Source: Acidimicrobiia bacterium
GTDB taxonomy: Bacteria > Acidobacteriota > Terriglobia > Bryobacterales > Bryobacteraceae
DNA length: 64,000 bases
Direction: 5' to 3'
Assembly: GCA_016871315.1 (NCBI GenBank)
Contig: VFZE01000025.1
Coordinates: 1 to 64,000 of the forward strand
In this document: piece after piece, positions 54,023 to 62,185 of the stretch
How the letters are laid out: each line of letters begins with the position of its first letter
How positions within the stretch are numbered: position 1 is the stretch's first letter
The notes under the pieces: generated by a model
Told to the model about the DNA's origin: nothing
The model's input: the letters and a program-made list of their open reading frames with translations, nothing else
Database searches by the model: none
Program-made: the position numbers and the translations under genes

Positions 54023-54826
54023 CTAAAATTGCTTCAACGAACGCAGCATCGGCTCCGTATTCCGTCCGCCTGGCAGCTCCACCGCGTGGATGATACGCCA
54101 CTTCGCGTCCTTGGCCCCGATGTAGTGCGCCGTCTCCCGGTCCGCCCCCATCAAAATAACAATGATGCCCGCCTTCCTGTAATGCAGCGCGCGGTATTGC
54201 CGCTCCCCCAGGTCAGACTTCCAGCGGTCCTCATCCGGCTTCCCCAGTTTCCTCACTACGTCAAAATAGTCGTTCTGCCCCGTGAACCCAAGATCCGCCT
54301 GCAATACGGGCTGGAACTCCACTGTTCCGCCCGTCGATCGTAGCCGCAGCACCGCGACCGCCGCCACGGTGATAAGCAGCCCGACCACCAGCGCCCCCAC
54401 GATCATCCGCCCCATCCCCGATTCCGTGCCTGAACCGCCGCTGCGCAGCGCCGCCACGGCCTCCGCCACTGGCGAGGACTGCTTCACCGGCGCCTCACCC
54501 ACTGGCGGCCCGCCGCGCGCCACCGTCTTCGATGCCGGCATCGGCAACACCCGCCGCGTATGCGGCCACACACCTCCGCCCTTGTACTCCAGTTCCCGCC
54601 GCAGCCCCATAATCATCACCGGCTCTTCCACTTTCGAGATCTCCCCCAGGTAACTCCGCGCGATCCAGATCTCCGCCTCGCTCTTGGTGTTCTTCACCAG
54701 AATCTCGCTCCAGTTCCCCCGCACAAAAGTCCATTCGTTATGCTCGACGTTCACGATCGGCGGATAGAAGGAGAACTTCCTCTCGCCCAGGTCGTCGATT
54801 TGCGGCGGCACAGGTGTGGAAGCCAT
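54023..54826 (-). CDS. Hypothetical protein with one membrane helix
   Basis: A 267-residue protein. Residues 1-90 form a cytoplasmic beta-rich domain (RKFSFYPPIVNVEHNEWTFV, SEAEIWIARSYLGEISKVEE), then a Pro/Ala linker, one membrane helix at about 141-165 (MIVGALVVGLLITVAAVAVL), and an exported domain (GFTGQNDYFDVVRKLGKPDE, YRALHYRKAGIIVILMGADR). I do not recognise a named family; the cytoplasm-to-periplasm layout suggests a sensor or scaffold. It is divergent from the MerR gene. Confidence 0.7.
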   Translation of the reverse strand: MASTPVPPQIDDLGERKFSFYPPIVNVEHNEWTFVRGNWSEILVKNTKSEAEIWIARSYLGEISKVEEPVMIMGLRRELEYKGGGVWPHTRRVLPMPASKTVARGGPPVGEAPVKQSSPVAEAVAALRSGGSGTESGMGRMIVGALVVGLLITVAAVAVLRLRSTGGTVEFQPVLQADLGFTGQNDYFDVVRKLGKPDEDRWKSDLGERQYRALHYRKAGIIVILMGADRETAHYIGAKDAKWRIIHAVELPGGRNTEPMLRSLKQF

Positions 54827-54912
54827 GAGGGTTGCCGTTCATATTATCTCAAAGCCTATGCCGCACAGCCGCCTCTTGCCCTGTCTATCGCTCGAGGGTT
54901 CATCATGGAATC

Positions 54913-55270
54913 ATGCTGAGCGTTTCCAGGCTCGCCCACGCCTGCGGCTTGAGCCGCAGCACTGTGCTCTATTACGAGTCCATCGGCCTGCTCCGCCCCT
55001 CCTCGCGGAGCCCGGCCGGCTACCGCCGCTACGGCCCCTCCGAACTCGACCGCCTCCGCTCTCTCTGCGCCTACCGCGGCGCCGGACTCAAGATCCGCGA
55101 CATCGCCGAAATCCTCTCCAGGCCGTCTAACGACGCCGCCGGCGTGCTGCACCGCCGCCTGCTCGAAATCGCCGATGAGATCAACAAACTGCGGGAACAT
55201 CAGCTTCCTTCACATCCCGGGCCCTGAAATCGCCGACATCCGCGATTGGAGCCGTCAGCACAACTCCTGA
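54913..55270 (-). other. Antisense strand of the MerR remnant: no gene
   Basis: The minus strand here carries only shadow frames; the gene on this stretch is the plus-strand MerR remnant described in the next entry. Confidence 0.3.
54913..55270 (+). pseudogene. MerR-family regulator with internal deletion
   Basis: The ATG at 54913 opens a 104-residue frame with an intact DNA-binding domain: SVSRLAHACGLSRSTVLYYE, GLLRPSSRSPAGYRRYG and LKIRDIAEILSRP, then a coiled helix to LREHQ and a stop at 55225. One base out of frame, from 55202, the sequence continues as SFLHIPGPEIADIRDWSRQH and stops at 55268, which matches the usual C-terminal end of such regulators (FL..LG...EI..IR.WS). About 80 or more residues of effector domain are missing with a frameshift. 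A short DNA-binding product may still be made. Confidence 0.6.
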
Positions 55271-57115
55271 TCAGGGCTGGATGGCGATATCCACCTGGTC
55301 GTGGAACGCGTCCTGCGTCTCGATGCCCACCGGAATCCCCGCCCCGCCGGGCGCATTCGCCGGAATGACGACGTTCAACTGGTACAGCCCCGCCAGCCCC
55401 GGAGCCAGGCCCTTGAACGTCACCTGCGCCGCCTCCCCGCCGATGTAGACATTCACTGCCGCTGTCACCAGGTTCAGCGGATTTGCCCCGCCCGCCGCTC
55501 CATCCGGCACCGCCGGAGACACCGCCCCCAGCCCCGTCAGGAAGATCAGCACGGTCTCCCCGCGCCGCGCCGGATTCGCAGAGCTCACCAGGCTGAAGTT
55601 CGCCTTCGTAATCGCGCCCGGCCCGAATCCCGCCGGCGGCACCGAAAAGATCCCCGGCGATGTCCGCGCCACAGGCACTTGAATCTCATTGGACCGCGCC
55701 GCATTGTTCACCACCACGATCACCGCCTGACCCGTCGTCTCGGTCGCCTGCGGTACCAGGAAGCTGATCTGTGTCGCGCTCACCAAGTACACCGGCGAAG
55801 GCCGGTTGTTCACCAGCACCTGCACTCCGTTCAGCTGCGCCGGAAACGGCAGGCTTGCCGCCGTCGCCGCGCTCTCCGCCAGCCCCGAACCGAACAGCGT
55901 CACGAACTCACCCGGCGAAATCGGATTCCCCACCGGCGCAAAGCTCGCCGCGTTCACCGCACCATAGGGATGCAGAAACACCCCCGTGCCCGCCGTCACC
56001 ACCGGAGCGCGCACCCCGAACACCAGCTCGTAATTGTTCCCATCCGCCAACGCCACCCCCGAGCCCAGAAACGCGTTGCCGCCCGCCCCCACCGCCACGC
56101 TGTTCAGCTCCAGACGTCCCGTCCCGTCCCCGCCCAGCGTGTACCGGTTCACCCCGCTGAAATCCGTCACTCCATCCAGAGCCCGCACCCGCCGGCTCAT
56201 CAACAGCACACCTCCTCCGGTGGAATTGTTCGATCCCGTATGCGCGTTGAACCGCCCTCCCTCCAGCCGGATCCCCGCGCTGTAATAAAGGTCCCGCCAA
56301 CTCCCGTTGTTCGCCGTTCCCGTCAGCGGCTTCATCCCGATCAGAAAATCATGCACGCCCGCCTCGCTTGAACCCATGAGGAAAAAGTTGCCGTCGCGGG
56401 ATACATGTAGCGTCTTGGCCCCGCTCAGCAGCCGCTGGCCCGCCTGCGCCCCCGCGGGCAGCGGGAAACTCGCCGTCCCGCTTCCATCCGCTGTCATCGT
56501 GTACGTCGCCCCCGTCACCACCTGCGTCACCGGACGCGTGTCCAGGTTCGCCGCCTGCCCCGTTACCGCCGGATTCCCGAACTGCCCGTTGTTACCTGTC
56601 AGCGCAAAGAAGCTTCCCCGCGCCTGTCCTACGGCGCCGTTCCGGTAATCTACCCCGGCCACACGCCAAGCCCCATTCAGCGCCGCTGCCGTCACCGCCG
56701 CCGTCGGCGCAGGTATCGCGACCAGCATGTCGAACACCCCACCCCCCGCTTCCGTCGAACTCGCCACCACCGCCTGCGCGCTGAACCGCCCGTTCATCGT
56801 TGCCGCCGCCCTCAGCGGGTTCGTTAAATTTATTACACCGTTCGATGCCACGGTATAGGTCCCGTTTCCCGATGCAGGAGCGGGGACGCTGCTGCCTACC
56901 GCCTGCTGCCCCGTGAAACTGAATCCGCCTTGACCATCAAATGTCGCACTGCCGGAAATCGACCGGATCTCAGCCACGTTCCCCGGTCCGTTGCTCACTG
57001 CAAGTACTTGACGCAGAAAATACTTGCCGCTCAGCGAGGCATTGTTCAGCCCTTGTCCCAACACCGGCCCGCTCAACACCGCCAATCCCATTACGATCAT
57101 CTCTAAATGGCGCAT
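55271..57115 (-). CDS. Secreted beta-rich protein with C-terminal TIGR03437 domain
   Basis: A 614-residue protein behind an AAGAGGATC site. Signal peptide MIVMGLAVLSGPVLGQG. Residues about 20-385 are beta-strand repeats around GKYFLRQVLAV, NGTYTVASNGVINL, GSFFALTGNNGQFG and SRDGNFFLMGSS, repeated blocks typical of acidobacterial surface proteins. Residues about 385-614 are TIGR03437: NAASFAPVGNPISPGEFVTL, FGSGLAESAATAASLPF, GLGAVSPAVPDG and GLAPGLAGLYQLNVVIP. Exported; role unknown. Confidence 0.85.
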   Translation of the reverse strand: MRHLEMIVMGLAVLSGPVLGQGLNNASLSGKYFLRQVLAVSNGPGNVAEIRSISGSATFDGQGGFSFTGQQAVGSSVPAPASGNGTYTVASNGVINLTNPLRAAATMNGRFSAQAVVASSTEAGGGVFDMLVAIPAPTAAVTAAALNGAWRVAGVDYRNGAVGQARGSFFALTGNNGQFGNPAVTGQAANLDTRPVTQVVTGATYTMTADGSGTASFPLPAGAQAGQRLLSGAKTLHVSRDGNFFLMGSSEAGVHDFLIGMKPLTGTANNGSWRDLYYSAGIRLEGGRFNAHTGSNNSTGGGVLLMSRRVRALDGVTDFSGVNRYTLGGDGTGRLELNSVAVGAGGNAFLGSGVALADGNNYELVFGVRAPVVTAGTGVFLHPYGAVNAASFAPVGNPISPGEFVTLFGSGLAESAATAASLPFPAQLNGVQVLVNNRPSPVYLVSATQISFLVPQATETTGQAVIVVVNNAARSNEIQVPVARTSPGIFSVPPAGFGPGAITKANFSLVSSANPARRGETVLIFLTGLGAVSPAVPDGAAGGANPLNLVTAAVNVYIGGEAAQVTFKGLAPGLAGLYQLNVVIPANAPGGAGIPVGIETQDAFHDQVDIAIQP

Positions 57116-57239
57116 GATCCTCTTATCCTAATCGTTGGTTTGTCCGCTCACCAACAGGTGTCCCGCTTAAGTTTCCCTAATGTGTCATCTAAGGTTCTGT
57201 ATTACAGAAACTCTATGGCATCTGCCGTGTTCATTCAGG

Positions 57240-57268
57240 CATAATCGAATCATCGAGGGGTGATTCGA
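57240..57268. promoter_or_regulatory. Promoter-overlapping inverted repeat upstream of the DUF1549 operon
   Basis: A -10-like CATAAT (57240-57245) is overlapped by a perfect inverted repeat TCGAATCA (57245-57252), 8-base spacer, TGATTCGA (57261-57268). The spacing of 16 bases between arm starts and the position over the expected transcription start suit a dimeric repressor. It could instead form an RNA hairpin before the ATG at 57282. Confidence 0.45.
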
Positions 57269-57281
57269 AAAGGGACTCAAG

Positions 57282-59243
57282 ATGACGAAAACAAAGAAAT
57301 TCGCGTTCGGAGCAGTATGCCTTCTCGCCGGTTCCGGCCTCGTTCTCAGTTGGGCCCAGGAACCCGATGAGCTCGAAGTCAACCACGCCGATTGCGTCTT
57401 GTTCTCCACCAAGGGACGCGAGCTGAGCGAGTCCGGCCTCAACGCCGAATCCCGCCGCCGCTTCCGCCTGAGCCAGCTCACCGAGGAGGTCCTCGCCGCA
57501 AGCGCCACCAAGAACCTCAAGCGGGAAGTCATCCCCGGCGGCAGCCGCACCAACATTTTTCAGGAACTCGACAAGATGGGAACCATTGACTCCCATCTGT
57601 TCCGCGCCATGCAGGACGCCGGCGCCACCCCCTCCGCCAAGACCGACGATTACACCTTCGCCCGCCGTGTCAGTCTTGACCTCACCGGCCGCGTCCCCAC
57701 TTACGAACGCCTCGTTCAATTCATCAACAATCCCTCACCGGACAAGCGCGCCCGCTACATCGATGAGCTGCTGGAAACTCAGCCCTGGGTCGACAAGTGG
57801 GCCATGTTCTTCGGCGATCTCTACAAGAACGTCGCCAACAACACCCAGGTCAACAAGTACAACGAAGGCCGCAACGCCTTCCACTTCTACATTCGCGACT
57901 CGCTCGCCGTCAACAAGCCCTACCACGTCATGGTCTCGGAGATGATCTCCGCCGCCGGCGATCACAACTGGGAACGCGGAGAACTCAACTGGATGGTCAA
58001 CGGACAGACCACCGGCGGCCCCGTCCAGGATCACTATGACCAGCGCGCCGCCTTCGCCGCCGAGATGTTCCTCGGTAACGCCCACTTCAACTGCATCCTC
58101 TGTCACGACGGCCGCCGCCGCATGGATCCGCTCAGCCTTTGGGGCAAATCGGAAACCCGCCTGGAATCCTGGCAGATGGCCGCCTTCTTCGGCCGCTCCA
58201 CCGCCCAGCGCGTCGCTGTTTCGCAAACCCCCAACCTCGGCTACTACCGCATCGTCAACAACAACAACGCCGATTACCCGCTCAACACCACAACCGGCAA
58301 CCGCTCCCCGCGCCAGCCCATCGGCAACATCCGCAACGTCGCGCCCGAATACCCGTTCGCCGATGGCGGAAGGCCCAACCCCGGCGAACCCTACCGCGTC
58401 GCTCTCGCCCGTTTCCTCACCAACGATTTTCAGTTCGCCCGCGCCACCGTCAACTACTTTTGGAAGGCGTTTTTCGGCCGCGGCCTCGTCGACCCCGTCA
58501 ACCAGTTCGACCCGGACCGCCTTGATCCCGACAATCCGCCGCCCGAGCCCTGGACTCTCCAGGCATCTCACCCTCGCCTGCTCAACGAGCTGGCCCGCGA
58601 CTTCATCAACTCCGGCTACGACCTCAAGGCCCTCATGCGCCAGATCACCAACTCCGAGGGCTACCAGCTCTCCTCCGCTTATGACGGCCAATGGAAGGCC
58701 GAGTGGCAGAATCTCTACGCCCGCAAGATGGTCCGCCGCCTCTGGGCCGAGGAGATCTTCGACGCCATCGTCCAGACCTCCAACGTCCGCAACAGCTTCA
58801 CCGTCCCCGGCATGGATCCCCTTAGCTGGACCATGCAGGCCCCCGATTCCCGCACCCCAGGCGGCAACCTCGGCTCTTTCCTCGACAGCTTCCTGCGCGG
58901 CAACCGCGTCGATACCGAGCGCCGAACCGATGGCTCCGTTCCCCAGGTGCTCAACCTCATGAACGATACCCTCGTTCACACCCGCACCCGCGCCTCCGGC
59001 GCCGGCAACACCGCCAGCCTCGCACGCCAGCTCCTCAATAAATACACCGCCGCCAACAATGAAGCACTCGTCGAGGAGGCATTTCTCACCGTCCTCAGCC
59101 GCCCGGTTACTGCCGACGAGAAACGCCCAGCGCTTGAAAAGCTGAACGCCGCAACCGCAACCGCCACCGCCACCCGCCAGCAGCGCGTCGAGGACCTTGT
59201 CTGGGTCCTGTTCAACAAGGTGGATTTCATCTACGTTCTCTAA
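57282..59243 (+). CDS. DUF1549/DUF1553 domain protein, exported
   Basis: A 653-residue protein with N-terminal helix FAFGAVCLLAGSGLVLSWAQ and an AAGGGA site. DUF1549 covers about residues 105-300 (DYTFARRVSLDLTGRVPTYE, RYIDELLETQPWVDKWAMFF, then CILCHDGRRRMDP, a haem-like CxxCH without a cytochrome domain). DUF1553 follows (PYRVALARFLTNDFQFARAT, NYFWKAFFGRGLVDP, LMRQITNSEGYQLSS). Such proteins always sit next to a DUF1501 gene, as here 10 bases downstream. Function unknown; the pair is abundant in Planctomycetes and Acidobacteria. Confidence 0.9.
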   Translation: MTKTKKFAFGAVCLLAGSGLVLSWAQEPDELEVNHADCVLFSTKGRELSESGLNAESRRRFRLSQLTEEVLAASATKNLKREVIPGGSRTNIFQELDKMGTIDSHLFRAMQDAGATPSAKTDDYTFARRVSLDLTGRVPTYERLVQFINNPSPDKRARYIDELLETQPWVDKWAMFFGDLYKNVANNTQVNKYNEGRNAFHFYIRDSLAVNKPYHVMVSEMISAAGDHNWERGELNWMVNGQTTGGPVQDHYDQRAAFAAEMFLGNAHFNCILCHDGRRRMDPLSLWGKSETRLESWQMAAFFGRSTAQRVAVSQTPNLGYYRIVNNNNADYPLNTTTGNRSPRQPIGNIRNVAPEYPFADGGRPNPGEPYRVALARFLTNDFQFARATVNYFWKAFFGRGLVDPVNQFDPDRLDPDNPPPEPWTLQASHPRLLNELARDFINSGYDLKALMRQITNSEGYQLSSAYDGQWKAEWQNLYARKMVRRLWAEEIFDAIVQTSNVRNSFTVPGMDPLSWTMQAPDSRTPGGNLGSFLDSFLRGNRVDTERRTDGSVPQVLNLMNDTLVHTRTRASGAGNTASLARQLLNKYTAANNEALVEEAFLTVLSRPVTADEKRPALEKLNAATATATATRQQRVEDLVWVLFNKVDFIYVL

Positions 59244-59253
59244 GGAGGAAATC

Positions 59254-60630
59254 ATGAAGGGCCAGGAAAAATTCGATCGTTTTATCCAGAAGCATCCGCA
59301 TTCCCACCGGTTCTTCTTTGAGCGGCCTCATGTCACCCGCCGCGACTTCTTCCGCTGGGCCGGAGCAGGACTCACCGGCTCCGTCCTCGCCGGACCCCTC
59401 CGCGCCGGCGAAGCCTCCAAGCCTCTCGCCACCCCCATCAATAAGGCGAAGAACACCATCTTCCTCCTCCTCTCCGGCGCCATCAGCCACATCGACACCT
59501 TCGACTTCAAGCGCACGCAGGACACCCCACTCGACGTCATGAAGCCGGAAACCTTCAGCGGCATCGAGTTCCCTGCCGGCATCATGCCCAGGCTCGCTGA
59601 AAACGTTCCTGACATGGCCATCATCCGCAGCGCCCGCTCCTGGGCCCTTCAGCACAACCTTGCTCAAACTTGGACGCAAATCGGCCGCTCACCCGCCTCC
59701 GCACTCGGCGAGGTCGCTCCCAACACGGGTTCCGTCGTCGCGCTCGAATATCTCTCCCGCCGCAAGCCCACCGACACCTTCCCCACTTTCCTCGCGCTTA
59801 ACTCCGGCAACGCCATCGGCAGCGGTTACCTCCCCTCCACTCATGAGCCCTTCCGCATCAACCCGGAAGCCAACGGCCTGCCGGACACCAACAATGCCGA
59901 TGGCCAGACCCGTTTCAACGACAAATACGCGTGGCTCAAGCAAATCGACGCTCATCGAACCTCTTCCCCTAACAGCCCCGACCTGGTCGATTACGACAAG
60001 TTCTACAACAACGCCCGCGGCCTCATGTTCAATCCCGTCGTCGATCAGGCCTTCCGCTTCACCACCCAGGAATCCCAGCGCTACGGCGCCACTGGCTTCG
60101 GCAACGCCTGCCTCACCGCTGGTAAAGTGCTCGCCGCCGATCAGGGCACACGCTACATCCAGATCACCCTCGGCGGCTGGGATCATCATCAGAATATCTA
60201 CACCGCCCTGCCGCCCCTGGCCCGCACGCTCGACAACGGCCTCTCCGCACTCATCGCCGACCTCAAATCCAGCGGCCAATTCAACCAGACCATGATCGTC
60301 ATGATGGGCGAATTCGGCCGCACCGTTGGCCGCATCACCGGCCAGCAGGGACGCGACCATTTCCTCCAGCAGTTCATCCTGTTTGCCGGCGCGGGCATCC
60401 GCGGCGGCCGCGCTCTCGGCGCTACTGATGAAACCGGCGCCCGCTCGGCCACCATGGCCTGGTCCCGCGACCGCGACGTCCGCCCCGAGGACGTCGAAGC
60501 CACCATCTACTCCGCCATGGGCATCGATTGGACCACTATCCGCTACGATGATCCCTTCGGCCGCGGCTTTGAATACGTCCCCTACGCCCGCGAGGACGTC
60601 TACGGCCCCATTCACGAACTCTGGAGCTGA
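59254..60630 (+). CDS. DUF1501 (sulfatase-like fold) protein, Tat-exported
   Basis: A 458-residue protein; the ATG at 59254 follows an AAGGAGG site. A twin-arginine motif VTRRDFFRWAGAGLTGSVLA sits at about residue 28, so export in folded form is likely. The DUF1501 core has NTIFLLLSGAISHIDTFDFK, FSGIEFPAGIMPRLAENVPD, TLGGWDHHQN-like metal-binding residues (ITLGGWDHHQNIY) and MMGEFGRTVGRITGQQGRDH. The fold resembles alkaline phosphatases/sulfatases. Cotranscribed with the DUF1549 gene. Confidence 0.92.
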   Translation: MKGQEKFDRFIQKHPHSHRFFFERPHVTRRDFFRWAGAGLTGSVLAGPLRAGEASKPLATPINKAKNTIFLLLSGAISHIDTFDFKRTQDTPLDVMKPETFSGIEFPAGIMPRLAENVPDMAIIRSARSWALQHNLAQTWTQIGRSPASALGEVAPNTGSVVALEYLSRRKPTDTFPTFLALNSGNAIGSGYLPSTHEPFRINPEANGLPDTNNADGQTRFNDKYAWLKQIDAHRTSSPNSPDLVDYDKFYNNARGLMFNPVVDQAFRFTTQESQRYGATGFGNACLTAGKVLAADQGTRYIQITLGGWDHHQNIYTALPPLARTLDNGLSALIADLKSSGQFNQTMIVMMGEFGRTVGRITGQQGRDHFLQQFILFAGAGIRGGRALGATDETGARSATMAWSRDRDVRPEDVEATIYSAMGIDWTTIRYDDPFGRGFEYVPYAREDVYGPIHELWS

Positions 60631-60636
60631 GTAAGC

Positions 60637-60642
60637 TAGACT
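60637..60642 (+). promoter_or_regulatory. TAGACT -10-like element, leaderless-type spacing
   Basis: TAGACT, 6 bases before the TTG start at 60649. Supports the unusual start codon of the following gene. Confidence 0.35.
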
Positions 60643-60648
60643 GTTGAA

Positions 60649-62157
60649 TTGCTCCACCGCCTGCGAACTTCCATCGTCCCGGTGGCGGCGCTCCTGCTCA
60701 CCGCGTCGATTCTTGCCGCCGTGGTTTCCATTGGCGCCGTCCACACACGCTCCTATACGCCGGACATCTTCTTCGTCCTCAACGGCGCCTGGCGCGTCTT
60801 GAACGGCCAGATCCCGCACATCGATTTCTACTCCCCCTTCGGCCCGCTCATCTTCCTGCTGGTTGCCGCCGGCCTCAAGCTTTCTTCCTTCGGCGTCGAA
60901 GGTTTCGGCTACGGTATCGCCATCGCCGGCCTCCTCGTCGCCGCCCTCGGCTACCGCCTTATCACACGCCGCCTGCCTCCCCTCGCCTCCGTCTTCCTGC
61001 TTATTGATCTCGTCCTGCTCGCTGTCACGCCTTACCCGCTCGGCATGGATCCGGAACGCGGCAGCCACGCCATGTCCTATAACCGCATCGGCTATGCGCT
61101 GCTCGCCCTCGTCCTGCTCGAATCCTTCCACCCGGCCAGACACCGCCTGGACGCCTTCCTCGCCGGAGCAACCGCCGTCGCACTTCTCTTCCTCAAGGCC
61201 AGCTTCTTCTTCGTCGCCTGTCCTCTGCTTGCAATCAGCCTCCTCGGAAAACCCTTCCCCAAACACCGCCTCGCCCCGCTCGCCTCCGGAGCCCTCCTCT
61301 CCCTCGCTATCTTCCTCGCCTACCTCCGCTTCGACATTCCCGCCATCCTCGCCGACCTCCGCATCGCCGCAGCCGCGCGCTCCGGCGCTCTCTCCTTCTC
61401 ACTCGTCATCGATTCCCTCTGGATACACTCCTTCGACTTCATGCGCCTCGCCGCCATCCTCTTCATCGCACGCCGCCATGACTTCCTTTCTCTCTTCTAC
61501 GCCCTCGCTGTCCTTGGCGGCTCCCTCCTGCTTATGCTCACCAATAACCAGGGGCCTGTCCTGCCGCTGGTCGACGTCATCGTCCTCCTTCTTGCCGCCG
61601 CTGCTCCCCGCACAAAACCCGCTATCATCGTCGCACTGCTCGCCCTCGCTCCCGCCTTCTGGCAAGCCGGCCGCGATGTCTACGGGCTGGTTCAGGCCGC
61701 CATGGAACCAGCCGCCGCTCCCACGCTCTCCTCTCCGCACCTCGCCCGCCTCCACCTTTACCCCTACCAGGGCCCCTCGCCCGAACCGGAAGGCACCAAC
61801 GGCCGTTCCTTTGTGCATCACATCAACGACGGCCTGCGCCTTCTCTCGCAGCACGCCCGGCCCGGGGAAACCGTCGTCACACCCGAACTCGGCGACCCCT
61901 TCGCCTACGCCGCCCTCCGCCCGCCCGCACCGGGCGGCTTCGTCCTTCTCGCCTACGGCTACACTTTCAACGATCAGCACCGCCCCTCCAACGACAGGCT
62001 CTTTGCCGGCGCCGATCTCATCCTTCTTCCCAAACTAACCGTCATGACCGGCACCGATTTCGCCCACCACGCCCGCCTTTTCTTCCCCTACATCCAAGCC
62101 CACTTCCACACCATCGCCGAATCCGATGAGTGGTTCCTCTACCGCAAACGGCGCTAA
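60649..62157 (+). CDS. Polytopic membrane protein, GT-C glycosyltransferase-like
   Basis: A 502-residue protein with a TTG start. About ten membrane segments, with a conserved-looking first periplasmic loop YTPDIFFVLNGAWRVLNGQI and PHIDFYSPFGPL, where the Asp resembles the catalytic loop of GT-C mannosyl/arabinosyltransferases (DE/DD-type motif reduced to single Asp residues). A soluble C-terminal part (residues about 370-502, ending SDEWFLYRKRR) is outside the membrane. Substrate unknown. It lies directly before the microcompartment genes but has its own start signal. Confidence 0.6.
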   Translation: MLHRLRTSIVPVAALLLTASILAAVVSIGAVHTRSYTPDIFFVLNGAWRVLNGQIPHIDFYSPFGPLIFLLVAAGLKLSSFGVEGFGYGIAIAGLLVAALGYRLITRRLPPLASVFLLIDLVLLAVTPYPLGMDPERGSHAMSYNRIGYALLALVLLESFHPARHRLDAFLAGATAVALLFLKASFFFVACPLLAISLLGKPFPKHRLAPLASGALLSLAIFLAYLRFDIPAILADLRIAAAARSGALSFSLVIDSLWIHSFDFMRLAAILFIARRHDFLSLFYALAVLGGSLLLMLTNNQGPVLPLVDVIVLLLAAAAPRTKPAIIVALLALAPAFWQAGRDVYGLVQAAMEPAAAPTLSSPHLARLHLYPYQGPSPEPEGTNGRSFVHHINDGLRLLSQHARPGETVVTPELGDPFAYAALRPPAPGGFVLLAYGYTFNDQHRPSNDRLFAGADLILLPKLTVMTGTDFAHHARLFFPYIQAHFHTIAESDEWFLYRKRR

Positions 62158-62171
62158 CATCCCCCCTGCGC

Positions 62172-62177
62172 TATCCT
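62172..62177 (+). promoter_or_regulatory. TATCCT -10-like element before the microcompartment genes
   Basis: TATCCT, 8 bases before the ATG at 62186. Probable leaderless start of the PduS-PduT transcript. Confidence 0.35.
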
Positions 62178-62185
62178 GTGAGTTC

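Noticed and set aside
59689-61266. 525-codon frame on the minus strand
   Set aside because: Antisense to the DUF1501 and membrane protein genes.
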